This document shows positions 41,103-53,501 of a DNA stretch of 64,000 nt, piece by piece. Origin of the DNA: Drosophila miranda (lineage: Eukaryota; Arthropoda; Insecta; Diptera; Drosophilidae). Location of the stretch: contig NC_046676.1 of NCBI RefSeq assembly GCF_003369915.1, positions 17,032,001 through 17,096,000 on the forward strand, read 5' to 3'. Every line of letters begins with the position of its first letter. The stretch's first letter is position 1. The position numbers and the translations under genes were made by a program. The notes below the pieces were generated by a model. It did no database searches. It was not told the DNA's origin and saw nothing but the letters and a program-made list of their open reading frames with translations.

Positions 41103-44100
41103 GCTGTGCCGCAATAAATCACAACATTTTCAGATGCTTACACAAATGCTTTTTTGATCCTTAATTTTCTGATCAAATACGTGACATTATATGGGGTCGA
41201 AAGGGGGGCTGGGGGCGAGGGGGGGCTTAGGGGATGGCAACTAACAAATCGTTAGGATGTTAGAAAATTGAATGAAAGCACTGAGAAACGAGTGGGGCAA
41301 ATCTCAACCCAATACGAAACAAAGAAAAGGAATTTTTCAATCCCTGTTCGACTGTTCGACTCAATAAGTATCTGTGTGTTTGGTATTGGATTGCATCTGC
41401 GCTGGTATTGTAGAGTTCACTTTTATGACTGCCTGAAAGTGATAGTCTCTCCTCTCTCCTCTCTCTCCTCTCGCCAATGCCATAGCCATGTCCTAGCTAT
41501 TGCTTACAATGATGCCTGTGTATGGGTATGGGTCTGGGTGTGGTTTATACGCTTGCTTACTTTTCAATTTATTACGCAACATTAAAAGCTGCTTTCGAGA
41601 TACAAATACACACACACACACACGACAGTGAGATACAATTGTTGTGTCGTTGGTTGGGGATTTGCGGAGGGGCCATTGTATTGTCAATTGCAGTGACAAA
41701 GTATTAAGAGCCACATTTGTTCTCCACCCGACCCCCAGGGCTGGGAATGTGCCATCGCCATAAAGGATACGATAATACAAATGATTCCACAAGAATTTCA
41801 AATAATAAGCCGCCTGATGCTGGATTTCTTCTCATTTTCTTGCTCGGAGTTGCATAAAATTTTCGAAAATTGCATTTCTATGCTGTAAAATAGCCAAAAA
41901 GAAACTTGTTCTCCAGAGTAGATCCTCTCTTGGGCCTTGTTCGGGGGCCAGCAGCTGTAAGGATATGGCCCATGTAGGTGCATTCGTGGGTAGCAGGCCT
42001 CAAGCTTTTACCAAGGACTTTGTATCTCTGCCTGAGCCGCACTTGCCTTCAATCCGGCGCCAGTTCTCCGTAATGCTGGGTAGATATTTATTCAAGCAGT
42101 TGCCTGCGAGCTGGCTGGGCCATAAATGTTGCACCAACTGCTCCGAACTTGGCCTGTTCACAATTATTGGGCATGTCGTGGAAATATTCGAGCTGAGGGC
42201 TCGGCACAAGCACAAAGGGGAACTCTGTGGAGGGGGGGGGGCTCCAGCAAGCGTTATCATTACCTGCTGGCAGGTATGCAGCATGCCTCAAACATTTCAT
42301 GGGGCCCGCAACCCCCTCTTCTGGTTGCTACTGGGTCCAACCTTCTGGCAGAGCCAAATATGCAAATACACACAAAATTATAATTATTATAAAATTTGGG
42401 AAATGCCAGGGGCCCCGGCAACGGCAGTGGGGCAGGGCTCTCAACACTCTTGCCACAAAGCCAAATGCCAAACGACAGTGGCAACAAAGTGAAGCCCCCA
42501 CCCTCCCCCCCCACCGTCGCCGGGAACCCTTTTAAAGTTGCCAAATGTTGAAGCCTCATTTGCAAGTCTTTGCCATAAACTGGGGGCCCGGAGAAAGCAA
42601 AGGGAAAGCAATTTAATAAAATTTCGATTTGCAGGCAATTTGGCTTAATTAGTCGGCTGCCGGGCGCCGTCGAGCGGCGATTAATAAGTGTTGGCCCTAA
42701 TCACATGACAAACAGCAATCAATATAGCAGAACCAATCAAGAATCGGGACTCATTTGGAGCCAAAATTAAAAGTGTCCCCATCCTGTGTCTCCTCCTCCC
42801 CCGCGGGCATTTCAAAACTTTTGTGGGGCCCGGCCAAGTCGCTTTTTGCCTTTCCCTTAGCATGTCATTTATTTTGTTAATGTTCGGGAATAAACAGCCA
42901 AAAGCGCGGCGGAACGAGAACTCCTTTTAGGCGGTGACAAGTCAACCGCCAGAAGCCAGCAGCCACGCCATCAATTTCCATTTCCACTCTGCCCAGAAAT
43001 ATGGCAACAATTTATAAGTGATTCGTCATTGTTTATTGGCTCCATCGAAGCGCAAGCTGTCGGCCAAGAAATATGGCTGGGCCCAAAGAATGGGCATCTA
43101 AGCAGAAAGGTGCTCTTTCAGATATTGCGTCTTCATTAGGGCCGAGATTCGTGCGCGAAAAACCAGCCAAGGCAGGGGCCCAGGACCAACTCCAGCCGTG
43201 CCACATCCCGGAGACGGAGACGGAGACGGAGATGTAGACGGAATCCGGCTGACAATTGCAGTTGTTGTGGAGCCCGAGACTGGCAAAAGTTTTCGGCACA
43301 AAATGCAAATACGAAACTTAAATGAAATGCACTTTCGAATGCCCGAAAATGCAAACTTTTGATTATACAAAAGTCTGTCTGTGTCTGTGTGTGTGTGTGT
43401 GTCCTGGCACAATATTAAGTGCAAATTGTTTTGCCGCTATACGGCTGGGGTCCTTTATTTATTTTATGCACGCCATGGCGACAGCTTAAGGGTCAAGGAG
43501 TCCAAGGAATGGAAGCCAAGCCAAGCGCTTTTCTATTAAAATTTTCATTAAATTGAAAGCAATTAGAGCGGGGAGGGAGCTCTTTCTCCGGCTTGTGTTT
43601 GTGTTTTGATTATTGCCAGAATCTTGGGCAGCAGCTGCAACATTGCGGCACATAATGGGGGAGCAAGGACTGGCTGCCAGGCGCAAATTCCCTCATCCTT
43701 GCCCACAAGATTCCTGACCGACCGCCAGACACTGGCACTCAAAATTAATTTGCTGGCTGCCTGCAGCGTCGAATAAACTCGCACCTGGCCTTTACTTGTT
43801 GGCCATTCGCATTTTCGTCAATTGCGTCGAGCACTTCCGGCTAAAAGAGATCACTGGACTAGAAATTGATAGCGCCCGAGCACAGCGCCATAACTTTTGA
43901 TGGCCGACACTTTGTGGCCAGAAATTGATAGCAAATTCGTTGACAGCTGCGCTGCTTATTAAGCAGTTTTCCTGGCTGGGATGTCCTGGCAACGCCAACC
44001 CATGGAAAATTAGCCGAGTGCTGGTGGGCTTTTTTGCCTTTTTGCTGTCCTGAAAAATCAAACAATAAAATATTATTTATGGATTTTGTTTGTTTCGTTT

Positions 44101-44265
44101 GTTTTGTCGGCCATAAAAAATGCAAAATGAACTTGGCTTTAATGTCCATCCATTGGCTGGATGGGTTTTTTGTGGCATACAACTGGAGGCCCTAACCAGA
44201 ATCAGATTGGGACTGGCTTTAAGCGAAATTAAATTCCAGCCGAAAATATTCAATAAAAAGAAACA

Positions 44266-44297
<32 letters not shown>

Positions 44298-45166
44298 GCT
44301 AGCCCCAAGCTCTATTGCCTCTTGGACGCGTTTGTTGTGACTCGAATTGTTCGGTGATTGCCATGGGATTAGGCCTCTAGACATGCGAGTGCTCGTGGCA
44401 GTCGCCTGAATGCTTCTTAAAGGCATTTGGAGAGTGGAACTCCGCCGGAGGCTCCGCTTTAAGGTGGGTCTGCCAGGCATTCCTTTGATGAATTTGTGGG
44501 TCCCCATTCTAGGGACGGGCACGCACCTTTCTTGCCATTTTTCGTTGCCATTCGTGGAAATTGGGAGACAGTGGAGCTGGTGGAGCTGGTGGCGCTTTCT
44601 GTCACCGAGCCGGGCCACATTTGCATATTTGATGGGGCGCACATAAATAATAAATTGTGCGTTTAACGGTGGAATTAAAAGTTTCTTTTCTTTTTTGTTT
44701 CGAAAATGTTTGCAAATGTTCCACGATAATTATTCGTATTCAAGGATACCCCTATCACGTGAGGGGGGCGGGAGACACACTTAATTTATCAACATCTTTG
44801 CGGCGGCAGTGACAAGGTCGAGCGACTGGCAGCTGAGACTTTCGCGGCTCTAATTGAATTTGCCGCGCTGCTTGCGGACCAAAGTGCCTTAAGAGCGGCC
44901 TTGCCGCTGCCTCGCAGGGGCATCAATTATGCTGTCATGCCGACGAGTCGTCGTCGACGTGCAGCGATAAATTAAAGCTCACTAAAGAGGCACACACACA
45001 CTACCCACCCACCCACACACACACACAGGCATTCAATAAATAAATTTATTCATGACTTTTCGTTTTCATTTCCATTGGCAACAGAGGCTGGGCTGGGGCA
45101 TATTGTCATATTTGAGTGCTGGCAGGATGCGGCATAAAAAAAAATGTTACAGCACACCGGAAGGAG

Positions 45167-45204
<38 letters not shown>

Positions 45205-46574
45205 AGCCCATAAGAGCGTGGAATTCTTTGATTTCTTGCAACATTCTTTCGCTTTAATTTGCTGAGGCCATAAACTGGCATTTTTGCTTTCCTTTTGGCC
45301 TCAAAACTAAATGGAGAGCAGCCAAAGCGAAAGTTCAAAATGTCGGCAAACAAACAAACAAAATTTCATTTACAGCGCCTCGTAAATTGCGTACACACAG
45401 GGGCACACGGGGCAGCACCATGTTGCAACTTGCAGTGCCCCTGCGAGTGTGTGTGTGTGTGTGTGTGTGTGTCAATGCCGTTGACGTCGAGTGAGCGTGA
45501 AACAAATGCAAGCTATAAAATCTGAAAAGCAACAAAGCGCATTGCCAAAGGGCGGCAGCGAGGAGTCCCCAACGAGCGGTGCGGTGTGGCGCTTATTTGT
45601 ATTTGTAGCATAAGTAGAGCAATGGCTGCCAATGGCAAAGACACTCTCACAAGCATACGCTGTGTCGTTAAGCTGTGCAAACAATTTCGCCGAGCAGGGC
45701 ACAATCCGCACCATCCGCACCAGGAGGCAGCACTCGTAAAAGTGTAAATGGGAAATTAGTGAGTTCTCACAGCGCGCTGTGTTCGCTGTGTTGGGGACTT
45801 TAATGGGGGACTTGGAAAGCATTTTATGCGACTTCCAATATCACAAAGTCGCGGCCAAAGACTCGCCTCCCCCATCGGAGCACCTAAGCGAAAGGTTTGC
45901 CACCTTTTTGTTTTCAGTGTATTTGCTTATCGCTGCCAAATGTGCTGTACATTCCATCGGTTATCGCGATGACGCGTGTCCTGCTGGCTCAGAACTATGG
46001 TAACAGGAATGGAGTATAGAGAGGGAGGGGGGAGTGGGGGTGGGAGTGAGGGTGGGCCCGCCTGCAGTGCCAGCAACAGTAATGGAACGCGAGTTTGGCT
46101 TCCCCGTTGCTGGAGCAACTTTGGCTGTTATCCCAGTTGCCATGGCCATGGACATGGACAACATCGGACGTGTAATCACTTGTCATGGGGCTAAGCTCTG
46201 GCCCCCACCAGGCCAGGCTTTGGTTATTTGTAAACACTTGGCCGTCACCGCACAGAAAACTCTGGCCAGAACTTATGGCAAGAGTCTGTCCCGGCCTGGC
46301 TGTCGCTCAGAATGGGCAAATTTATATGAAAAGTTGCCACCCCTCCCCCTGCTCCTCCTCCCCCTCCCCCTGCTCCTCCTCCTCCTCCTCCGCTGGTCCT
46401 TGGGAGATCAAAGTAGCGAAATAAATTAACTTGGAATGTTGGGTCCGATAAAGCGCAGCCGATAAGCGGCCCCAACATCGGCCCTCTCATGTCTCTTATC
46501 GCCTACCCCCACCTAGCCCCCTAACCCCCTATAATTGTGTGTGTGTGTGTGTGGTATTGTTGGCGTGTCCTAAT

Positions 46575-46599
46575 GGGGGGGTGGGGGGGGGGGGGGGGG
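46575..46599. repeat. Poly(G) tract
   Basis: Twenty-four of 25 bases are G, broken only by one T. Confidence 0.9.
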
Positions 46600-49500
46600 A
46601 TGCCTAGCTGTAGCTGTATGCAAATATGTCAGGCTCAAAGCGACGTCCTCTCGGCCGTGCAATTGAATTATTGCATGCCATTGCTAAGTCCTGTAATTAG
46701 CCGAGCCCTCATTAATTGAGGTGAGTCCTGCCCGTGCACGCCAATGGGCTCTCACCCGATGTTATCCCGTGCACCGAGTGGAATGCATTATTCATTCGCA
46801 CTGTGTGCACAAAAAATTTAGTAGTTAGCGCGCGTTTTTGGGCCTCGGGGGGGGGCGGAGAGGAACACAAGGAACGAATGGTTTGCGGCGGCTTTGCTTT
46901 GGCAATTAGCTTGTGAATGTTTTATAAAACTCGTGTGTAGGCATTCCTGGTCAGACATTGCATACTTGAGGGCTTTGTCGGAGCTGAAGAGACGCCTAAA
47001 CCTCACAGGAGATGTGAATCGTTCTCTTACCTCCTCATCATCATATGGTTATAATAAGCTATAGATATTTCTAGGTTAAGGAAGTCCCTCTCCCCGCTTA
47101 TTGGTCAACCGTTGGCCGGCCGGTACTCCGTCCGGGACTTAATAAGCGTAAATATTTACACATAATCATCCTTTTTCCTTGGGCCGGCGTGCGCTGCTCG
47201 CACTTGTGCATAATTTTGCTTGAATTTCTGCAGCAGCACATGAAAATGTGAAAACATGAAAATACGAAAATGTTTAAATATTTATGAAATTATGCTAAAG
47301 TTTCAACAAGTCATAAATCTCTGTTGATGTTTGACTTTTTATGCAAAATTTATTTCATTTGCATAAAAATGGCTGACAAAATATTTTCCCAGCCAACGGG
47401 GGGGAGGGGGGGAGCACTGTAAGGGAGGAGGGCGCCCCCCCCCTAGCAGGGAGCGCCAGCTGAACAAAGATACACGAAATTCAAACAATAAACACTAACA
47501 AATGCCCCACAGCTCCGGGCGCACACCTGGCCACTGCCCCCCCCCCCCCCTCCGACCCTCTGCCGCTGTCATAAACACGAGCATTTTCCCAAAAACTTTC
47601 CCTCGTAATCAATCACGCTTCATTTATTGACACGAACAAAGGATGGGTCATTTGGCAGAATGGACGGAGCTCTGGGGTCGGGGTCGTGGTCTGGGGTCTG
47701 GGGGGGGCTCTGGTTTCGGGGTTTCAGATTTCTCGGCTGGTGGAAGGTTTAGCATCCCGCAAATCTGATCCCCCCCCCTACCGCCTGTCCTCCTGGCGAA
47801 AGGTGTAGAAAACACTCATACGCCATGTGGTCCGGGGTGCAGCGAGGGAGGAGGGGCTTATGGCTAGATAGATTCCAACCTATAGATTGTGCAGCCAGCC
47901 CGCATGTGGCATCTGGCAGACGCTGGCCCAGAGCCAGAGGCGACTGGCGCAGGCCACAGAGAGGGCCCGACGAAAGTGATATTATAAAGCCGCATTTCAA
48001 CTTGGCACAAAATAAAAGCCACTGTCACTTTCCCCACAAAGGAAAGGGCAGCAAAGGCAAGGCCAGTAGCAAGACATCGCTTTGTGCCTCCTGCAATTAA
48101 TTGCACATCGCGAAAAGCAGGTCGAAGTTCAGCCTCGGGCCTCTCTGAAGCAATTGTGCGCCGAGAATAGGATGGTGGCCGGATTCCGTCGATGCCATTA
48201 CGCATTGTTGTTCCAAGGGGATTATGGAATGTGCGGGAGGCCGCGCGGAGGTCCTTCACGACAGCTGACAGTTTGACACGGGCGCCGCAAACAGCGAATT
48301 CGATTAATTTTTGATGAATCAATGTCGACTGCTGCTGCAAATCTGTGAGCTGTCAGCGGCCCGCCGCCTGTCCGGCAAAGCCACTCCCCCGGCGGCTTAC
48401 CCTTTCGCTGGTGGCGCACGTGGCGCCACACACGCACTGGCATATCGGTGACACTGTCAGGCCCCTGAGAGAGCATTACGTGCCGTTTTGCATGCTGCTG
48501 CTTTTTGGGCGGCCCATTTGCCGTCGTCTTCTTATTTTCTTTCGCATCAAATGGAAAGAGCCCACGGAAGAGCCCCACGGAAGTGTGTTCGATATTTTTC
48601 AATCAAATTTCCGCAAATGTCACGTATACGCAGCGCTGCCTGTACCTACTTATTGATAAGCCGAGACCTCGGCAGCACCAGGCCTCTCCTTAGACGAGCA
48701 CGAGCACGGGCACGAGTGTGTGTATCTGGTTAAACTTCAGTCGTTGCCAGCGTCTGTTGGCCATTAACCAACTTTTCTCCGAGCATTTTTGACATCTCTT
48801 TGCCGGAGAGCTGCTAAATTTTTGATGAACTCGAAATTGCCGATGACACGCCCGTCACGGATCAGGAACACACGGAGGCAGTCACATAGCAGTGGTGTCG
48901 GTGTCGCTGTGGGCGTCGGTGTTCCGGTATTCCGTGGAGCTGTTTATGCGGCTCGATGGCTAAATATTTAACAGCGCCGAGCAATTTCATTAATAAATAT
49001 TTTAGCCAGCCTCCCGGTGAATAACAATCCACGAGTGTGAGTGTGAGTGGAGGCCATTGAGGCACGAAATTAAAGCAGTTTCCATTGAAATTGTGCAAAT
49101 ATCTGATAAATTAGGAAAGGAGCCGAGCACTACCCAGTTCGAGGGCTAAATGAATTCTGTACACGGACGGAGCCTGCCACGGCGGGTTGGGGATGAGTAA
49201 TGGCGTGGCGTGGCGTGGCGTGGCGTGGGGGGGGGCACCTTTGCCATTTATTTATAGTTGTGGGGCTCGTAAATAACAACGCCGAAGACACATGCCACTT
49301 TATGTCAATTATTTTGACAGCTAACAAGAGCAAATATGCCACCAGGTCGACGGGCACCCACGTGGCAGGGAGTCTCCCGCCAAAGCTCCGCCAAGGATGG
49401 GCTGTGGCCAACTTTTTGCCTTCTATGCATTGTAATGCCCATTAATCTCGAATGAGAAGCCCCGATGAGTGGATTTTTGGCACGATATTTTCTCGATTTT

Positions 49501-49974
49501 CCATTCGTTAATCTGGTGGCGCCTCTGTGGGGCAGCGCCCGAGTGGAGTGCCACATGCCACTGCAAACGGCCCCGGAGCGGTAATGAAGTTATGTCGTGG
49601 CCCCCCCGGCCTACGGGCGTGGCCGGATGTCCGCAGAGTGGAGCCGAATCTCCGATTGGGTGCTGCTGCTGTGGGGTCATATCAAAAGGCGATTTAATGA
49701 AATTACGGTCAGTATTAATCAATGTCAAGGCTAATTGAGTATAAAAACAAGCGGGGGAATGCGGTGTGGGGGACAGGGGGGGAGCATGTGGGGGGCGCCC
49801 ATCCTCTTGAATCAACGTCAGCGTCAGCATTCATTAGACACATCTGGGGGCCAACGAAAAACGCAACGTGACATCTTAAAAGGGTTTTGTCTGCCATTCG
49901 ACAGTCCCCCCCCAACCCCCCCCTGAACACGTGTGTCAACGCATGCGGACGATGGATACCTGGGCAAACAGAGA

Positions 49975-50000
49975 GGGGGGGGGGGGGGGTGGGGGGGGGG
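49975..50000. repeat. Poly(G) tract
   Basis: A run of 15 G, one T and 10 G. Confidence 0.9.
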
Positions 50001-52342
50001 TCGGGGTTTCGTACCGCACATCGTTTGTCAATCGTAAATTGTGAGCTGACGGGGACAAATGGCATTGGAAGTTGATTTTATGTGCCCTGCCAGACCGCCC
50101 CCGCCACCGCCCCCCACCCCCCTCTAATGCCTAATGTAATCAGAGCTGAAAGTAAACATTCGCCACATGCAAAATGAAATTGGTTGCAACCAGCAATGTC
50201 GACAGGTTGCAACGTGGGGGCTGCCATTAACTTATTGAATTTTAGCCAATTTAGCAGCAAGCATTTGGCCGGCCACACAGCATCCGTCTGGCACAAGGAG
50301 GAGCCCGGCGGCGATGTATCCTTGTCCGTGCGGCAGGCCGGCTGCCACGTCAAGTGGCGGTCCAATTTAGTGTGCCAGCCCCGCTCAACCGCTCAACCGC
50401 CCACCGGCCACCGGCCACCTGTCAAGTGCATGTAGATAAATCTCCCGGCTAATGGTGCCGAGCGCACTGGCTGGCCGCAAAGAAACGTGGCTCGAGCTGG
50501 AGCTCTAGCTGTAGCTGTAGCTGTGATTGTGAGGCCAAGTGCAGCCCGGCAGCTGTTTAAATTGCTACAAAAATACCAGACCGGCCAGCGGCGAGCGGAG
50601 GCAGCTTGCTACTCTCACAGTTAACTTAATTGAAAATCACAAAAATTGGTCATTCCGGCACAATGAGCAAAGCAGCCAGAGGCAGCATGAGGGAGGGGGC
50701 AGCACGGGGGGGGGGGGTGTGGCAGCAACGGACAGCGATAAATGCGGGCAAAGTGCACGGCAACATGCTCAGCAAATTCAATTCGCTTTAAAGGCTCAGG
50801 GCTGAAAGGCTTTTTGCCCACTGGAACGAAGCGAAACGAAAACTGAAGTTGAGTTAAGTAAAGCAACGTAAAGTGGTGTAAAAGAGGAGTAAAGGGGTTG
50901 CAAAGGGGGGTGTAGGGGAGGGGGCAAAAGTGGAACTGGGGCCAAGGAAAACACACTCGCTGTGCCCGGCGTCTGGATGTTTAGATAAAAATAAACTTTT
51001 AAACACAACTCGCAGAGGCTGCCCTCCCCCACCCCGCTCCACTTCCGGTCTCCAAACACACCGATTTGAAGGCTGAAACACCAAGTAAACATCGTGCATT
51101 GTTTGCACTCCCGAAAATAAACTCAAATAGTGGCAATCGATGTGGGTGGGATGCCGCCCAGTGCATCCGAGTGTGCATAATGGCATTACAAGCAGTTTTC
51201 AAAGGAATTCCATGCCGCCTCCCCCCCCCCCCCCCCTCATGGCACCTATAAATAGCTGGCCCTCATTTGAATAGACCCAACCCCGGCATCCCCTGCAGCC
51301 CATCAGAGTCTTGAGCTCATAACTCAGTGGCGGTCCTGGGCCTGGTCCTTGGGATCCTCGGCCCAGGGATTTATGCTCGAGTTCAGTGGCCCACTCATTT
51401 TTAAATCTCCCAGTATCGGCGCAAGTTTACGGGTTCCCCCAAAAAATGAAAAACATAAACTTGTCAGTCACACGTAGGCGCCCCCCACCCCCCTGTCCCT
51501 GGTCTGTAATCCGAGCTCATAAAGTTCAATAAACTTGAGGGGATTAGGTGGCTGCTGGCTGCTGGGAAGTGCACTAATTTATGGGCTCCAACGCGGCTCG
51601 TATCTCCGCCGCACTGACCTTTCGCCCGGCCACACACACGCAAATAAATAAAATAAAACGCCCAAAATGGCATAATCGCTATCGTAAAATGCGGCTCTGG
51701 CACAATTCAAATGAAATTGGGCATGCCAGTGGTCAAGGATGTGCCACACAGAGGTGTGTGGCCATGCATGAAAAGGGCCAGGGATATGGGGCTAGATATG
51801 GGCCTGGGAATTGAAATACTTTTGGTTCAAGTTTTGCTCAAAATGTGCCTCATTTTGAATAAATTAAATTTGTTTCCAGCGGTCAGGTCATTCCCTGGCT
51901 TGGCTTTGAATAAACGGCCCATGCCATGCCCCAATAATTTCATTAGGCAGAGAAACAGGATCGCTGTCGAAGAGGCCGCAGCTAATTAGGCGTTTCGGTT
52001 GTCAGTTGAGGCGGCTTAAAAGGGGGGATAGAACATATGCCAGAGGATGGTTGGGGTCGGGGTCGCTGCCGGTTTCCAGTTGCCGGCACAATATGGCCAA
52101 AACAAAGCTCAATATGCTCAAAATGCTCATCAGACGGAGCCGCCGAGCTCCCCATTAATTATGCATGTGTGTGTGTGTGTGTGTGTGTGTCGGCAGCATA
52201 TGGAGAATCTAAGCAGGGACCGGTGGGGGTGGGGGTGGGGGCGGTGTTGGTGGAGCACTCATTTAATGGGCTTAATTAAATAAACAAATGGCAGCGCGCT
52301 TTCGGCCATAGTGGCATTAAAAGTGCACGAGTGGACCAAAAA

Positions 52343-52367
52343 GGGGGTGGGGGGGGGGGGGGGGGGG
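52343..52367. repeat. Poly(G) tract
   Basis: Five G, one T and 19 G in a row. Confidence 0.9.
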
Positions 52368-52908
52368 CACAACCTGGTCAGTAAGCCTGCATAATGAATC
52401 GAGATGCGAAAGAATATTAATGGATTTTAATTTGTCAGCCCTGGCCTGGCCCTTTCGCTAATCGAATATTTAATTAGTTTGATGCCACGCGAATCGGCTG
52501 GAAGATCGGCCCCCCCCCACCCTCAAAAAAAAACAAACCCCAAACCAAAGTCAGAGTCAAAGGCATTTACAAGATTTGCAAACCAAGGGACAAGGCAGGC
52601 CGCCGCCTCGGTGACCCCCGAAACGACCTCAGATACAAGATTGAGAACAAGAACTAAATTTCTTAAGTGCTTTCAAGGGCCTTCGCAGGACCCTTCGTCC
52701 TTTTGCTTGGGCTCCAATCATTGCCAACCCCCTGCGCGAAGGGGTTGAAAACAATTCTGAAAATTTATTTTCATTAATTTTAATTCGCTGCAAAAGTTTT
52801 GCCCCAAACAGAAGGGGTAAAGGGGTACCGAAGGAGGTGCGGGGGGGGCGAGTCAAATAATTACTTTTTTCGCATTGAAGCAGCGTGTCCTTTTTTAATT
52901 ATTTCCAA

Positions 52909-52926
52909 CCCCCCCCCCCCCCCCCC
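52909..52926. repeat. Poly(C) tract
   Basis: Eighteen consecutive C, opposite in strand sense to the nearby G run at 52343-52367. Confidence 0.9.
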
Positions 52927-53471
52927 ACCGTTCCTTTGTTCCTTCCCCCGAGCGAGCATAATTAATTTATTACAATTTTTTCTCCTCCCCCCCCCGCACC
53001 ACCGAAACAGCCAGTCAAAGGCCTCTCTGTCTCTGTCTCTGTCTGACAGCGGATTAGAGAAGAAGACAGGCCCAGCCGATTGCACTTTAAGCCCCTACCA
53101 AGAGCCCAACCAGACACAGCAATGACTTGGCTTCCGAGTCAGAGTCAGAGTCAGAGCCAGTGGCAGTGGCAGATTGAGATTCACATTTGCTGTGGGGGGT
53201 ACGCGCCCTCCTCCTCCCCCCGCCAAGCCCTTGTGTCAATAGCATGCAAACTGCTGACATCCCTGACTCAGCAGGCGGCAATCAATGTCAATGGATGGGG
53301 ATGGGAATGGGGAGGGGGCTGTGGATCTACTGTTTGTGTTGCAGGCACAACAGACGCTGGAAAAAACTTTGCTCTATTTGCTCGTCCTTAACGCTGGAGG
53401 CCTGCACTTTGAACCCCGAATACGCTCCCCTTTGATCCCCCACTAATTGTGTTTATTTCTTCTATTTTTAG

Positions 53472-53501
53472 GCACCAGCATTGAAAGGGGCACAGTTACT
53501 G
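53472..53501 (+). other. Candidate 30-nt microexon
   Basis: A CTAAT branch-point match (53443-53447) and a T-rich tract lead to an AG at 53470-53471. Thirty bases later comes donor GTGAGTAAA (from 53502). The length is a multiple of three. Two of three frames are open: one reads APALKGAQLL and another, out of phase, TSIERGTVT; the third has a TGA. Both splice sites are close to Drosophila consensus, an unlikely chance pairing at this spacing. It could be a skipped coding microexon or a 5' UTR exon of the same gene as the donor at 33389. I do not recognise the peptide. Confidence 0.45.

Larger units (their letters stand above)
33389..53471. other. Large noncoding interval, probably intronic
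   Basis: I see no supported protein-coding exon in these 20 kb. Repeats include CA or TG microsatellites at about 34818-34842, 36684-36703, 39719-39740, 43388-43402, 45171-45199, 45446-45472 and 52166-52190; a CT run at about 44272-44297; a GGGGCA array at 37774-37847; GGCAGT and GAGCC arrays at 41023-41102; GTGGC repeats at 49201-49227; a CTCCTC-rich stretch at 46339-46391; and many poly(G)/poly(C) runs. It could hold enhancers of the flanking gene, but no specific element is recognised. Confidence 0.5.

Noticed and set aside
46681..46726. Possible 20-nt exon ending at GAG/GTGAGT near 46720
   Set aside because: The donor is good but the upstream AG has a poor pyrimidine tract and no clear branch point, unlike the candidate at 53472.
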